DNA of 64,000 bases from the NCBI GenBank assembly GCA_963922205.1, contig CAWUHX010000267.1:1-64000 (forward strand). The letters run 5' to 3'. Numbering within the stretch: the stretch's first letter is position 1; every line of letters begins with the position of its first letter. The position numbers were made by a program, and so were the translations under genes. The notes beneath the pieces are model-generated. The model saw nothing but the letters and a program-made list of their open reading frames with translations, was not told the DNA's origin and did no database searches. The stretch is from Romanomermis culicivorax (taxonomy: Eukaryota > Nematoda > Enoplea > Mermithida > Mermithidae). Below are positions 11,722 to 22,229 of the stretch, piece by piece.

Positions 11722-11833
11722 GGGGTGACTTTGATCAGGGGCGACTTTGATCAGAGTGTGGCATTCCTGCTGATCTCAAATAGTTATCAAATTCCATACT
11801 CTGATCAAGTCGCCCATGATCAAAGTCACCCCC
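11722..11833. mobile_element. 112-bp foldback MITE
   Basis: Begins GGGGTGACTTTGATCA and ends TGATCAAAGTCACCCC, a perfect 16-bp inverted repeat. A second inner inverted block (GACTTTGATCAGAGT with ACTCTGATCAAGTC) makes nearly the whole element able to fold back. It sits within the larger composite element. Confidence 0.75.
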
Positions 11834-11834
11834 T

Positions 11835-12797
11835 CACTGTTTTTTTTAGCACGACGTCTTTAGCCAAATGGCTAAAACGACTAAAATTTTTTTAGCCAAA
11901 GGCTAAAATTTTCATTTCGCTCAAACGTGATACACTGATTGTTTTTTAAATATTTAACAGGTTATGTAAGGTGTTTTCAAGAGTTATGTTATCACTTCAG
12001 GAACAAAACGATTATTTTTGTTCGAAATTTTGAAATGCTGATATAAATATCTGATAACAAGCTAACTTTTTCCAGAAAGCTGTGATAACGGCAAACAAAA
12101 AGGCTTCAGAACAAACCGTTGGTCTTATGATAAATGTGTTGGCATCTCTACAGAAAGAAATGAGTATAAATAAAGTGGACTTTATTCATTCGTTGTGTGA
12201 TATTCACATTGACCGCGCCTTGAGTAGCTGCAAAACGGATGGAAATATGTCTGGAGAAGGAGGAGAAAAAGTTTAAAGCTATCAGGCAAGCATTGATCTT
12301 TGTATTCGACCTAAAAAATCATTTCGGTTTTGAACCAGTCCGTAAAAAACGAACAATTTGAAATTTTTAAACGATCCTCCGCTGTTTGTATTCACATTGA
12401 TGAGTCAACTGATGTCAGTAGTTCTAAGTTACTATTGATTTACCTGAATGTGTGCAATGTTGAGTGTCTGATGGACGGAGAAAAATTTGGAACATGAAAT
12501 ATAAAAGTGTGATGCGTCCTCAATCGCCGAAGCGATCGACAAATGGGTTACAATGGTTGGCATTGATAAAAAGAAAATTTTCATGTTCACTTCTGATGGA
12601 GCAGCTGTTATGACAGGCAAATATAATGGAGTTTTCTTGTCATTGATACAATATGTTTTCTTGTCATTGATACAATTTTCACGAACAAAGAGTACTCGAA
12701 TTTTTTTTAGCCATTTGTCTAAAACCTCTAAAAATTTTTTAGCCAAACCAAAATTTTTTTAGCCAAAATAGGCCATTTGGCTAAAAAAAAAACACTG
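11835..12797 (+). mobile_element. decayed hAT transposon
   Basis: Left end CACTGTTTTTTTTAGC and right end GGCTAAAAAAAAAACACTG form an imperfect inverted repeat with one mismatch in the terminal five bases. Short AGCCAAATGGCTAA palindromes lie just inside both ends. Transposase remnants in the plus orientation occupy 12,340-12,660. No exact 8-bp duplication remains. Confidence 0.65.
12340..12660 (+). pseudogene. hAT transposase fragment
   Basis: One frame at about 12,361-12,490 reads CIHIDESTDVSSSKLLLIYL, the hAT catalytic block around the first acidic residue. A shifted frame at about 12,553-12,650 reads FTSDGAAVMTGKYNGVFLSL, the following conserved block of KIAA1586/ZNF862-type hAT proteins. 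A stop (TGA near 12,496) and a frameshift separate them. The BED finger and the C-terminal dimerisation domain are absent, so no active protein is expected. Confidence 0.75.
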
Positions 12798-14147
12798 CCC
12801 CCAGTGTTTTTTTTTTGTGCCAAAACATGGTTTTTGGCACAAAAAAATTTGGAATGGCACAAAAAATTTTGAGCGTTTGTGCCAATTGGTACAAATTTTT
12901 TGGCTGGTCAAGCATTAAATTTTCTTGATTTTTAGACGTTTTAGGGGCTGAAAATGCAAAAATTTTTCGGAGCTTCGCGCCGAATTAATGAATATAATAT
13001 TTCCTATTCGTACATTTGACCCGAACGCGAACGATTTCTCTTTGAACAGTGTATTAGTATCGTTGCAGCAAACTTTATAGGCTGTCAAGACTGAGGAGTG
13101 AAAAGAAATTCTGAATATTCTCTCTTCATTCAGTCAGATTCGGATTTAAAACTGAAATTGTCACTTTTTGTGTTTGATTGATTCAAATAGAAAAATCGAT
13201 ATCGTTGATAATGGCACAATGTTTCGATCGAAAATTAACACGATTTTCGACTTTATTTTCTCTAGTCTTTACATGGTTGTTAAATAAACATAACATAGAT
13301 ATTCGTTCGTAGTCGAAAATTGAATCAATTTGAACTTCCTGAGCAATTCTAGAGCTATTTAAAGTGTCTCAGCACTCCATTTCCTTTTGGGATTTCGTGA
13401 ACTATTTTGTTGCACAGTTTTTCTATTCTCCCTGACATGGTTAGCTGAAAAATAGGTTAGGCACGATTTTTACAAAAAATTAAGGCGTTAAACAATAACT
13501 TTTCATCAAACTTTTGGCCTAAAAGTTCTCCGCAATTTTTAATGTCTCTAATGAAAAAAATTTTTTGTGCCATTGGCACAAATTTTTTTTGGCCTCTTGT
13601 GCCATAATTGGCACAAATGTCCGTGCACAAAGAAAAACGCTGGTCACCCAACTTTACCTTATATAATGTTGTAAAGACTAGAGAGAATAAAGTCTAAAAT
13701 TGTGTAAATTTTTGGTCGAAACACTGTGTTAACGATTTCTATTTTTCTATCAGAATCAATCAAACACAAGAATTAAGGATTTCAGTTCTGAATCCGAATC
13801 TGACTGAATGAACAGAGAATATTGAGAATTTTTTTTCATTCATCGGTCATTAACAGCCTGTAAAGTTTGCTCCAGCCTGCAACGATACTCTAATACACTG
13901 TTTCGAAGAAAAATCGCTCGCGTTCGGGTCTAATATACGAGTAGGAAGGAAATATTATATTCATTGAACCGGCGCGAAGCGCCGAAAATTTTTGGCATTT
14001 TCAGCGCCTAAAACGTCTAGAAGTCAAGGAAATTAAATGTTTGACCAGTCGAAAATTTTGTGCCAATTGGCACAAACGCTCAAAAATTTTTGTGCCATTC
14101 CAAATTTTTTTGTGCCAAAAACCATGTTTTGGCACAAAAAAACACTG

Positions 14148-15115
14148 CTGTTAATAGTGCCTGCCACCGTTTTTTTTTCCTCAAATAGGGTCTTTTGAGG
14201 AAAAAAATTTTGAAATAAGGAAAAAAATTTTGGGTATGGTTCTCATTGTGGAAAAAATTTTAGGGAACTCTAAACCGAAAAAATGCGTTTTAGTGGACTT
14301 TAAAAGGTCAAAATCTCAAAATTTTCCGGCGCTTCGCGCCGGTCATGGGTATAATTATAACTATATTCTATCAGGCGCGGCCGTTCGCATATCTACTTCG
14401 ACTTACTAATTAATGCTCAACAGTTTCTATCAATCAAGTTAGCTCGTTTTATTTTCTAATCGTTTACAGTCAATTATGTCGCCAAAAATAGAGATTTTTC
14501 ATCAGGTCTCTCAACTTTTTCTTTCGATGATTGTAATTTTTTGAACGTTTGCAATCTGAACTTTTGCGTTTATTGAAGGTGGAAATTGAAGACATTACTC
14601 TAAAACGCGATTTTAAAACATTTGTTCACGAATTATCTGTTGGAGAGATTTATTTTTCAGTGTTTTAGAATACAAAAACCCGAAAATTTTTCCGGCGCTT
14701 CTCGCCGGAATGGGGAGCAAATTACACTTCATCAGTCTGATTTTAATTTATTTCCCAACGTTATGAAGGTTCATTTTCCGGCGTTTTAGAAAGTAAAAAT
14801 CCAAAAATTTTTCCGGCGCTCCGCGCGCGCCCCGGAACAAGAACTAAATAAAATTAGATGATTCTAATCGGAATCACAGAAATGTTGATAGCGGATAAAT
14901 TCATGAGAACTCTACCGTTTACTTGCTTTATCCGCTACTATAGAACACCAATATAATCTTGATGAGCTCATTTTAACTAACATAACCAGAATTTTCTCAA
15001 TTTTTTTCCTCATTTTCGCAGCACGTCAATTTAGAGCTGCAACTCCGGCTGGCTACGCCCCTGTGTTATAACAGTTAGCTCCGCCTATCGCATACTTTGT
15101 GGTAAGCTTTCTCTC
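14148..15115. other. non-coding region with GGCGCTTCGCGCC hairpins
   Basis: After the duplicated CTGTTAAT the right part of the interrupted 70-bp element is seen (to about 14,167). Three further repeat fragments follow, each with an AAATTTTTCCGGCGCTTC-type hairpin: about 14,325 (perfect GGCGCTTCGCGCC), 14,690 and 14,812 (variants). No gene is supported. An AAAATTTTT or AAAATTTTCC word precedes each hairpin. Confidence 0.5.
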
Positions 15116-15329
15116 ATGCGAATCAAAGCGGCAAGATTACTGTACTCTGACGATATGCCTAGTTTCTGTGTGTTGAAATCGCTCTCTTCTCTCCCAGCGG
15201 GCATACCCATCCATGATTCCGTTTTACTTTATATGGCAACTAAGTTGTTCTACTTTCCCGAGTGTATGTATTCTGGTCCGGACACGATCCGAAAACCGGG
15301 TATCCCATTTTCCGGTTTGGTCAATATTT

Positions 15330-16610
15330 GGAATTTTTCGACCGAACTGGTTCCGTTTGAAGGACGATTGCATTGAAAGCCCAAATCCTCAAAAATGTGG
15401 TTCCGCACTTTTTCCGGGTCGCCCGTTTTCCCGACTTTTGAGTTGCCCGTTTTCCCGACTTTTGAGTTTTCGGAATTTCGGGACCGAACGGGTTCCGTTT
15501 AGGGGACGATTGGCACGAATGCTCAAATCCACAAAAATTTAGTCCCGGACTTTCTCCCGGACCGAAAAATCGGGTTTCCCGCTTTTCCGACCTTTTGAAT
15601 TTTCGGAATTTCGGGACCGAACTGGTTCCGTTTGAGGGACGATTGCATTGAATGTTCAAATCCACAAAATTTTATTTCCGCACTTTTTTCCGGACCGGAA
15701 AATCGGGTTTCCCGCTTTTCCGACCTTTTGAATTTTCGGAATTTCGGGACCGAACTGGTTCCGTTTGAGGGACGATTGCATTGAATGTTCAAATCCACAA
15801 AATTTTATTTCCGCACTTTTTCTCGGACCGGAAAATCGGGTTTCCCGCTTTTCCGACCTTTTGAATTTTCGGAATTTCGGGACCGAACTGGTTCCGTTTG
15901 AGGGACGATTGCATTGAATGTTCAAATCCACAAAATTTTATTTCCGCACTTTTTCTCGGACCGGAAAATCGGGTTTCCCGCTTTTCCGACCTTTTGAATT
16001 TTCGGAATTTCGGGACCGAACTGGTTCCGTTTGAGGGACGATTGCATTGAATGTTCAAATCCACAAAATTTTATTTCCGCACTTTTTCTCGGACCGAAAA
16101 ATCGGGTTTCCCGCTTTTCCGACCTTTTGAATTTTCGGAATTTCGGGACCGAACTGGTTCCGTTTGAGGGACGATTGCATTGAATGTTCAAATCCACAAA
16201 ATTTCATTTCCGCACTTTTTTCCGGACCGGAAAATCGGGTTTCCCGCTTTTCCGACCTTTTGAATTTTCGGAATTTCGGGACCGAACTGGTTCCGTTTGA
16301 GGGACGATTGCATTGAATGTTAAAATCCACAAAATTTTATTTCCGCACTTTTTCTCGGACCGGAAAATCGGGTTTCCCGCTTTTCCGACCTTTTGAATTT
16401 TCGGAATTTCGGGACCGAACTGGTTCCGTTTGAGGGACGATTGCATTGAATGTTCAAATCCACAAAATTTTATTTCCGCACTTTTTCTCGGACCGGAAAA
16501 TCGGGTTTCCTGCTTTTCCGACCTTTTGAATTTTCGGAATGTCAGGACCGAACTGGTTCCGTTGAGGGATGATTGCATTATATGTTAAAATCCACAAAAT
16601 TTAGTTCTGC
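15330..16610. repeat. 133-bp tandem satellite, about nine units
   Basis: The word GGGACCGAACTGGTTCCGTT, or a close variant, recurs at about 15,479, 15,614, 15,747, 15,880, 16,013, 16,146, 16,279, 16,412 and 16,545. The period is exactly 133 bp in the central part. Inner units are nearly identical and the outer ones have diverged. Because 133 is not a multiple of three, each unit shifts frame; the series of near-identical 91-codon minus-strand frames is an artefact of this. Related single units extend right to about 16,660. Confidence 0.95.
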
Positions 16611-16660
16611 ACTTTTTCCTAAATATTTGAACCGAGTTGGTTCTGTTTGAGGGACAATAG

Positions 16661-17569
16661 GTGTATGTGCTCAACCCAGCCCAAATCATGTTCTGGACAG
16701 TGTTTCCTAACTAAACTTGGGAAAACAATATGCTCCGTTTTTCTAGTTGTGAATTTTCTGATTAAATCGGAGTAGTTTCGTTTGAGGGATGATGTGATAG
16801 GTATAGATGATCAATCCCATCTTACGTCAGTCTCGGGTATATTTCTGTTATTAATGATTATGTGTCCCATTTTCAAACCAGATAAGCTTTCTGTTTTATC
16901 TGATTGATTTAGGAATTTACGGAATCATGGCAATATATGGTGTGCCTGAATGCATTTATAGTTATTTGCTGATCGTTGATAAATTGATAATTGATCCGAA
17001 ATTTCAGTAGCTGGTGCCGTGCCATTAGTCAGTCAAGAACGATAAGTGTTGTTTTTATTTTGTGCTCGAACTTGTGGGTACTTCGTTTCACCTTTTTTTA
17101 GGTCAAAGCATATCAAGATGGAATTGACGGAGAGCAAATTAGCCGATTTTTCCTTTTAATTTCAATGCATATTGCCCAATTCTTACGAAATAATCGATCG
17201 ATAAAGTAAAAAAAAAAATTGCTTCAGCTTCAGAGATTACTGGAAGAATTTGTTGCGGTTATTTTCGATCAATCTTACAGCAATTAGTGTAAGTCATTGC
17301 ATGGTACATGCCCTTGTGGTTGGCATTAAGTGAGATTCAATAAATAAGCACAGGCATTAATAGTTAGGTTAATTCTCAGAATCAGAGTAGGTATAGATTC
17401 TAATAAAATTGCACAAAATCGAAAAATGTACATTTTGTAGGTAGTCTTCTCTGTTGAAGAGTTGAAAAACAGTAAACATAATAACAAACAAAAATTCAAA
17501 GGATAAGTTGAGCACAGCATGGTGAAAATAACCAGCGTTTAACGTAGCATGAATTACTTCATGTAATGG
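16661..17569. other. non-coding, nothing recognised
   Basis: AT-rich sequence between the satellite and the last exon of the transposase-like gene. I see no gene, clear repeat or RNA. The right part would contain the 3'-UTR and polyadenylation signal of the minus-strand gene. Confidence 0.4.
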
Positions 17570-17854
17570 TCAACTTTCGATTAATAGCCTATTTGTGTCT
17601 CTGCAAACATTTTCAGGCTTCGAATTGCGCTTTTTTGGTTGAAATCCAATTGTAACCGGATGAAGTGAGGACGATGAAACATACTGTCGCGTAAGTTCGA
17701 GAGGTATACGTCGCTCATCACTTCTTATTGTTGCATAAGCTCGACCGATTTTGTTCATTTTGGCATGAATGGATTCGAGACCCTGTTCACTCATGAGGCC
17801 AATCGTTTTATGCTTCATTACAAATGCGGGTATGTGTTTTGTCAAGGCATGCAC
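17570..17854 (-). CDS. PHD/DDE transposase-like gene, last exon
   Basis: The exon starts after a CTAATTTTAG acceptor and ends in a stop at 17,570-17,572. It reads HALTKHIPAFVMKH and then SEQGLESIHAKMN, a block seen in a family of transposase-derived animal proteins and likely to hold the third catalytic acidic residue (Glu). The tail is basic and polar. The previous exon ends in IFPK, and the PK-VHALTKH junction fits the family pattern (a conserved PK-x-H block), so the two exons probably join directly. Confidence 0.6.
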   Translation of the reverse strand: MHALTKHIPAFVMKHKTIGLMSEQGLESIHAKMNKIGRAYATIRSDERRIPLELTRQYVSSSSLHPVTIGFQPKKRNSKPENVCRDTNRLLIES

Positions 17855-18641
17855 CTAAAATTAGGTATTTTTAACAATTCTATTTACAAGTTCATCAGTT
17901 TCCATGTATCCAAGTGCCATGTATAGAAATGTATAATCTCAGTTTTATTACATCCAGCCCATCTTATCACTCCCACTTCAAAATGGAAGCTCAGTTTCTG
18001 GGAAAATTGTAATCTGCTCAAAATATTTTTTTATCTATGTGTTTCATTTCTTACTAAAACTGTGTACTTATTTAAATTTTTTGTTAGGCTTGGTTTAGCC
18101 TTGCTATTTGAACATCATAATTGAGATAACAGTGATTTCTACAAAAAAATAACTAATCATAAAAATTTCCTCAAATAAAGCTTTTGGTTTTATCGAGACT
18201 AAATTTTTCTTGAAGTGCTTACTACAATATGCTGTGCTTCAGTGGTAAATGATACATGAGTTTTAAAATGCATTTTTTCATAATCTTACTTCTAATTGTC
18301 ACTCAAAACAATGAGGAATATCTATATTTTCACATTCCAATTGTTGCAATTTTTGAGTCTATGTTCTAGGTCGGTTTCTGCATTGTTATACCACATTTAA
18401 TCAATGTAATTCTAATTTTCCTACATTAAACATGCCACTTTTGAGCTACTGTATGTTATCCATAAACATGCTGCACATGTACGATGTTATGTTGGTGGAG
18501 AAATCTTTGAACAGTGCAGAATTACTCTTCACTCATTTCTTTTTCACGTAACATGTGAAAATATATATAATTTTTACGGTAAATTTCATAATTTTCCTCA
18601 AAATGAAATATAATGGCGCTTGGATATGTGGCGACATTTAC

Positions 18642-18886
18642 CTTTGGAAAAATCGTTTGGTCGGAAAAATACAAAGAGTAAAATGATCCAAAATCTTCGC
18701 AATGGAATTTCAGGGTCATAATTTCGTTCATTTCTAAGAAGCGAGTTGCCGATATGAAATTGTTGATAATTCCGAGTTTCGTGAATAAGTCTTGGTAATT
18801 GCGCCTTCTTTGAGGACAGACTGCCTCCAAGGCAGCGGTAATTATTTTTGGGCCATCGCCAGATATCATTTTTTTAATGTGGTTTC
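18642..18886 (-). CDS. PHD/DDE transposase-like gene, penultimate exon
   Basis: Bounded by an AATTTTTCAG acceptor (exon from 18,886) and a GTAAAT donor (exon end 18,642). It encodes an alpha-helical, hydrophobic-patterned stretch of about 80 residues with no Cys cluster (GDGPKIITAALEAV, then NYQDLFTKLGIIN, then FLEMNEI). It lies between the PHD exon and the SEQG exon and belongs to the catalytic-core insertion or helical region. If the donor is skipped the frame runs on to a stop at 18,522. Confidence 0.5.
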
Positions 18887-18975
18887 CTGAAAAATTTGCA
18901 TCTTTACAAATATTTTAAAGACCTTTATTTAAAACCTGAAACAATACTTTTGAGCAACAAAAAGGTAGAACTCAC

Positions 18976-19638
18976 CGACAAAAGTTCCACTATGATAGGC
19001 CAAACGATCTATTTTTAATTCATCCAAACTTTTTTCCAATATTGTAGTTGTGGCACCTCGTCCAAATTTCAGTAATTCTTCTGTACGCTTAAATTCTTCT
19101 TTACGTTGTGCGTGTTTTTCTTTGGCAGTATCAAAATGGGTTTGGTATTCATCAATTTTTTTCATTGCTAAATTTAGTAAATCCTCTTTTTCTTTAACAT
19201 TTTCTTTGCAACTTAAGCATTTCCAAGGGTGTGCTGCAACTTCTTTTAGCTTATCTTCTTCGGTCACAATTATTAGGCACTCACAATGGTACCATTTCAT
19301 GCAAAAGTCACATCGTAACCATTGTAAATTTTCTTCTAAACAGTCCAAAATGTTGCATATGCAGATTATCGACCCACATTCTTCGTTCTTAGAATCTTCA
19401 TCCGATTCTTCAAGATTTTCGCATTTGCCTTTTGCAACTTTTTTCATGGCTTTGACTACTTTTTGAATCGTTTTTAAATTGGTAGATGCTTCGTCTAAAT
19501 TTAGTTTTGTGGCAAGGCATGATTCCGATTTATCTTTCAATAGTTGATTAGCATTTGTCTTTTTGTCTGATCTTTCATTTCCTAGGTCATGCTCGATGCA
19601 TTCTTTCTGCATTTTCTTCCAAAATGTAGCGACAACTC
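18976..19638 (-). CDS. PHD/DDE transposase-like gene, PHD-finger exon
   Basis: The exon begins after a TTATTTTCAG acceptor at 19,638 and ends before GTGAGT at 18,976 (663 bp, 221 codons). After a Lys-rich and acidic linker it encodes a PHD-type zinc finger: C-x-C, then CDFC, then H-x2-C, then CLSC, a Cys4-His-Cys3 set with the usual Trp-Tyr/His-Cys spacing. A charged coiled-coil-like segment follows. PHD fingers read histone tails; in transposase-derived proteins they can steer chromatin targeting. A finger placed between catalytic blocks is an uncommon order. Confidence 0.65.
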
Positions 19639-20228
19639 CTGAAAATAATTATTGGCTGTTAAACATGTACCTTTTTTATATATATATTTATTTTATCAGT
19701 CCAATATAAATGTGCAGCTAGGAAATTTTGGAAGGGGGTAGGGAAGACTGACCCCATTTTTTCGGCCTTTTTAATTTTTTTTCGAAAATGCCAAAAAATT
19801 GGCCAAAATTTTTTTGTGTATTATACATGAGAAAAATATTAATTTTATAACCAGGTCGTATTTACCCCACCGTACCCACCCCCACACATGCGTAATCGCT
19901 AATGCAATTTTTTGACGTTTATAAATCAGTAATTTTCATGCTTCTGATTTTTCTACAACAATTCCAAGAGATTGATCATTTTTCTGGATACGATGTGAAA
20001 ACCTCAGTATACACGTATTTCAAGCTATTGCAAATGATTTCCTTTGAACATTCTGGATCTGAATTTGCAATTTGGAATTTAACCCAAAAATTTCATTTTA
20101 TCACTCACAGCTGACTCTTTGTGGTTTGATGTTGCTGCTTTTTAGAGATATTTGTCATCAATGATTTTGAGCTTACAAAATTTCTTTGCATTACAATAAT
20201 GAATAATAAATGACATTTAACAGTTTAC

Positions 20229-21659
20229 CTAGCATAATATGCATAGTGGGCACAACGATATTTTCAATTTCTATATCAAAGAGAGGTGGAAAAATAATAT
20301 TGTTCGATTCTTGTGCGTCTTTTATCGATTTGCTCGAATTGTCATACATTATTGCGTCACTTTTCATTTCGTTTAGATTTCGACTGGGATAAGTACGCAA
20401 AATTGATTGATTAATTGGATTATGCATTTCAGTTAGTGGAACGTGACATAGTAAGCACGGTTTTGTTGAGGAGCAACCCTGATGTCCCATGGCATGACTC
20501 TCAAAATTCATATCACCAAATAGGAATAGTTGAATTCCGCGTAGACTTCTTTCTTGAGTATCTTCGTTGATCCACTGAAGCTTCAAATTTTTTATTGAAT
20601 CAATTTCGGCTGTAAATGTCCCAAAAGCTGACCGCAAATTATAAGACGAATCATGGCCTTTATAACAGCCTATAACGTGTATATTGTTCGGACTGTTGGG
20701 CTTTTCCACATTCATAAAGGCCAATACTAACTTTGTTGTGGGTCCCCCTTTGTCCCCACCAATGCACACCCAAATATTGCCGTTAAATCGTGAATCTTCA
20801 ATTAACTTTTGCGTCTTTTGGGTCTTTGCCCAACTTTCTACTAAAATTTCTTTCAATGAAGATGCTCTTGCACAAATAGTGGTTTGATTTTCAAAGTCTT
20901 TAATATTGATACTTTCGACGATCATTTTAGATTTGGGCATCCGCTGGTTAAATTCTTCTTTAACTTTTTTATCCGAACTAAAAATGTCCATTTTTTTAAT
21001 ATTTTTCATAAATCGCTTTAATGTTTTGTATTGCGACATTGTCAAATTAACATTTAGAATAATATCAAGGCATTCGGATGGTGATAACTTGGCACTTATT
21101 TTATAATTTTGTGACATGAATTCGGCCAATTTATTATTTCGGTTGATCAATGATATAATTGACCGTCCAACTTGGCTCACTTCATCGCCATTCAATTGTT
21201 TAATACAGTCCAATAAGATGGAATTTCTTGCGGCAATGCTTCTTTCTGATGCTTCATCCGAAGTAATACGTGGTTCGGGCAAGTGTCTGTACGCTTTATA
21301 TCGGGTATTGCTCAATATTTGTCGCGCGAAAATAATATCTCTGTCCTTGTCATATTTCACTTCAATTTCTTGATTGATCAATGTATTGTGTAATTTTTCA
21401 TCCTTCTTTTTGTTGACTTCGGCCTCCAGCTTAATTTCTTGCAGCTGACGTTTTAAATTGACGATCTCAGCTTCTTGAAGCCGAGTATTTTTCTGTAGTT
21501 CAGCCTCGACACAATCGAGTTCTCGTCGTAGACGCGCGTTTTGCTCTTTTATATATACTAATTCGTTCTTTAGTGCGTTGTTACTGTTTTTCATGTCGTA
21601 ATTAGATTTTCGCAGTATTTGTATATCAACTTGTAGATTATAACTCGCATTTCTTTCAC
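20229..21659 (-). CDS. PHD/DDE transposase-like gene, large catalytic exon
   Basis: Exon from 21,659 (acceptor ATTCATTATAG) to 20,229 (donor GTAAAC), 1,431 bp, phase 1 at both ends. First comes a coiled coil of about 90 residues, then a helical domain. A core follows with IWVCIGGDKGG (about 20,755; first candidate Asp) and LFLFGDMNFESHAMGH (about 20,510; second candidate Asp). Next is a PCLLCH zinc-ligand pair and a VPTMHIMLG block at the exon end. These blocks resemble the CMC/Chapaev and RAG/Transib style of DDE transposase, in which a Cys/His insertion follows the second Asp. I am sure of the blocks but not of the superfamily. No stop breaks the exon, so the gene may be functional or recently so. 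Confidence 0.65.
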
Positions 21660-21956
21660 CTATAATGAATTTTTTAAATTTCAGATTTCGTATTGAACAC
21701 TTGAATAGAATACGAATAGAGCATGGAAAAAGCAATAATAATCGAAAAGATGAATGTGGACACAGGAAATTCTAGCAGAGTTAAATTCAAAAACAAAAAA
21801 TTTCTTTTGAAGCTTTCAGTCGCATTGGACATTGGAGGCAGTCCATTTAGAGACATACCATGAATCTGAATCTATAGCAAAAAGTTTAAAAAAGTCTCCA
21901 TATTTAGGCATATAAGAATATTTTTTCCATATGATTCTTGGTCTAGATAAGTTCAT

Positions 21957-22197
21957 ATAATATCAAAATTATGTATCTTTTGGTTCCGAAAAAAATCACA
22001 TGCGAGATACTCAGTCGTTTTGGGCAAAAAAATTAATTGCATTGCTTCTGCTGTACTCATCATGCTGAGTTCATTTATGTTGTAGCCATTTTTACTTATA
22101 GGAATCGATTCCATCGGATACAATATCGGCGGCATATCGTTCATCAATGAACCACTCGGACCATCATGTGGAATTTGACGCTCATTTAAAATATTAT
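21957..22197 (-). CDS. possible upstream exon of the transposase-like gene
   Basis: A GAAATTTCAG acceptor at 22,198-22,200 opens a frame of about 80 codons that ends at a stop near 21,953. It is polar and has MPPILYPMES and a FFRNQK motif. It lies upstream on the same strand as the catalytic exon. The donor is not obvious, so the exon may end earlier than drawn. No domain recognised. Confidence 0.35.
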
Positions 22198-22229
22198 CTG
22201 AAATTTCAATTGAAGAATCTGTTCAAAAA

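Larger units (their letters stand above)
11372..14147. mobile_element. composite hAT-type foldback element, 8-bp duplication CTGTTAAT
   Basis: The unit starts CAGCGTTTTTTTTGTGC and ends GCACAAAAAAACACTG, giving imperfect terminal repeats of hAT type (CAG[C/T]GTTTTT). It is flanked by exact CTGTTAAT copies at 11,364-11,371 and 14,148-14,155. An 8-bp duplication is characteristic of hAT elements. Inside are two interleaved inverted pairs: arm A (11,372-11,720) with A' (about 13,276-13,643), and arm B (12,802-13,275) with B' (about 13,673-14,147). A 112-bp foldback MITE and a decayed hAT transposase copy lie between A and B. Short GTGCCAATTGGCAC palindromes sit in each arm. Confidence 0.75.

Noticed and set aside
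15523..16330. Series of near-identical 91-codon minus-strand frames
   Set aside because: They are the 133-bp satellite read in shifting frames, spaced exactly one unit apart.
19050..19466. 138-codon plus-strand frame
   Set aside because: Exact antisense of the PHD-finger exon, whose zinc-ligand spacing supports the minus strand.
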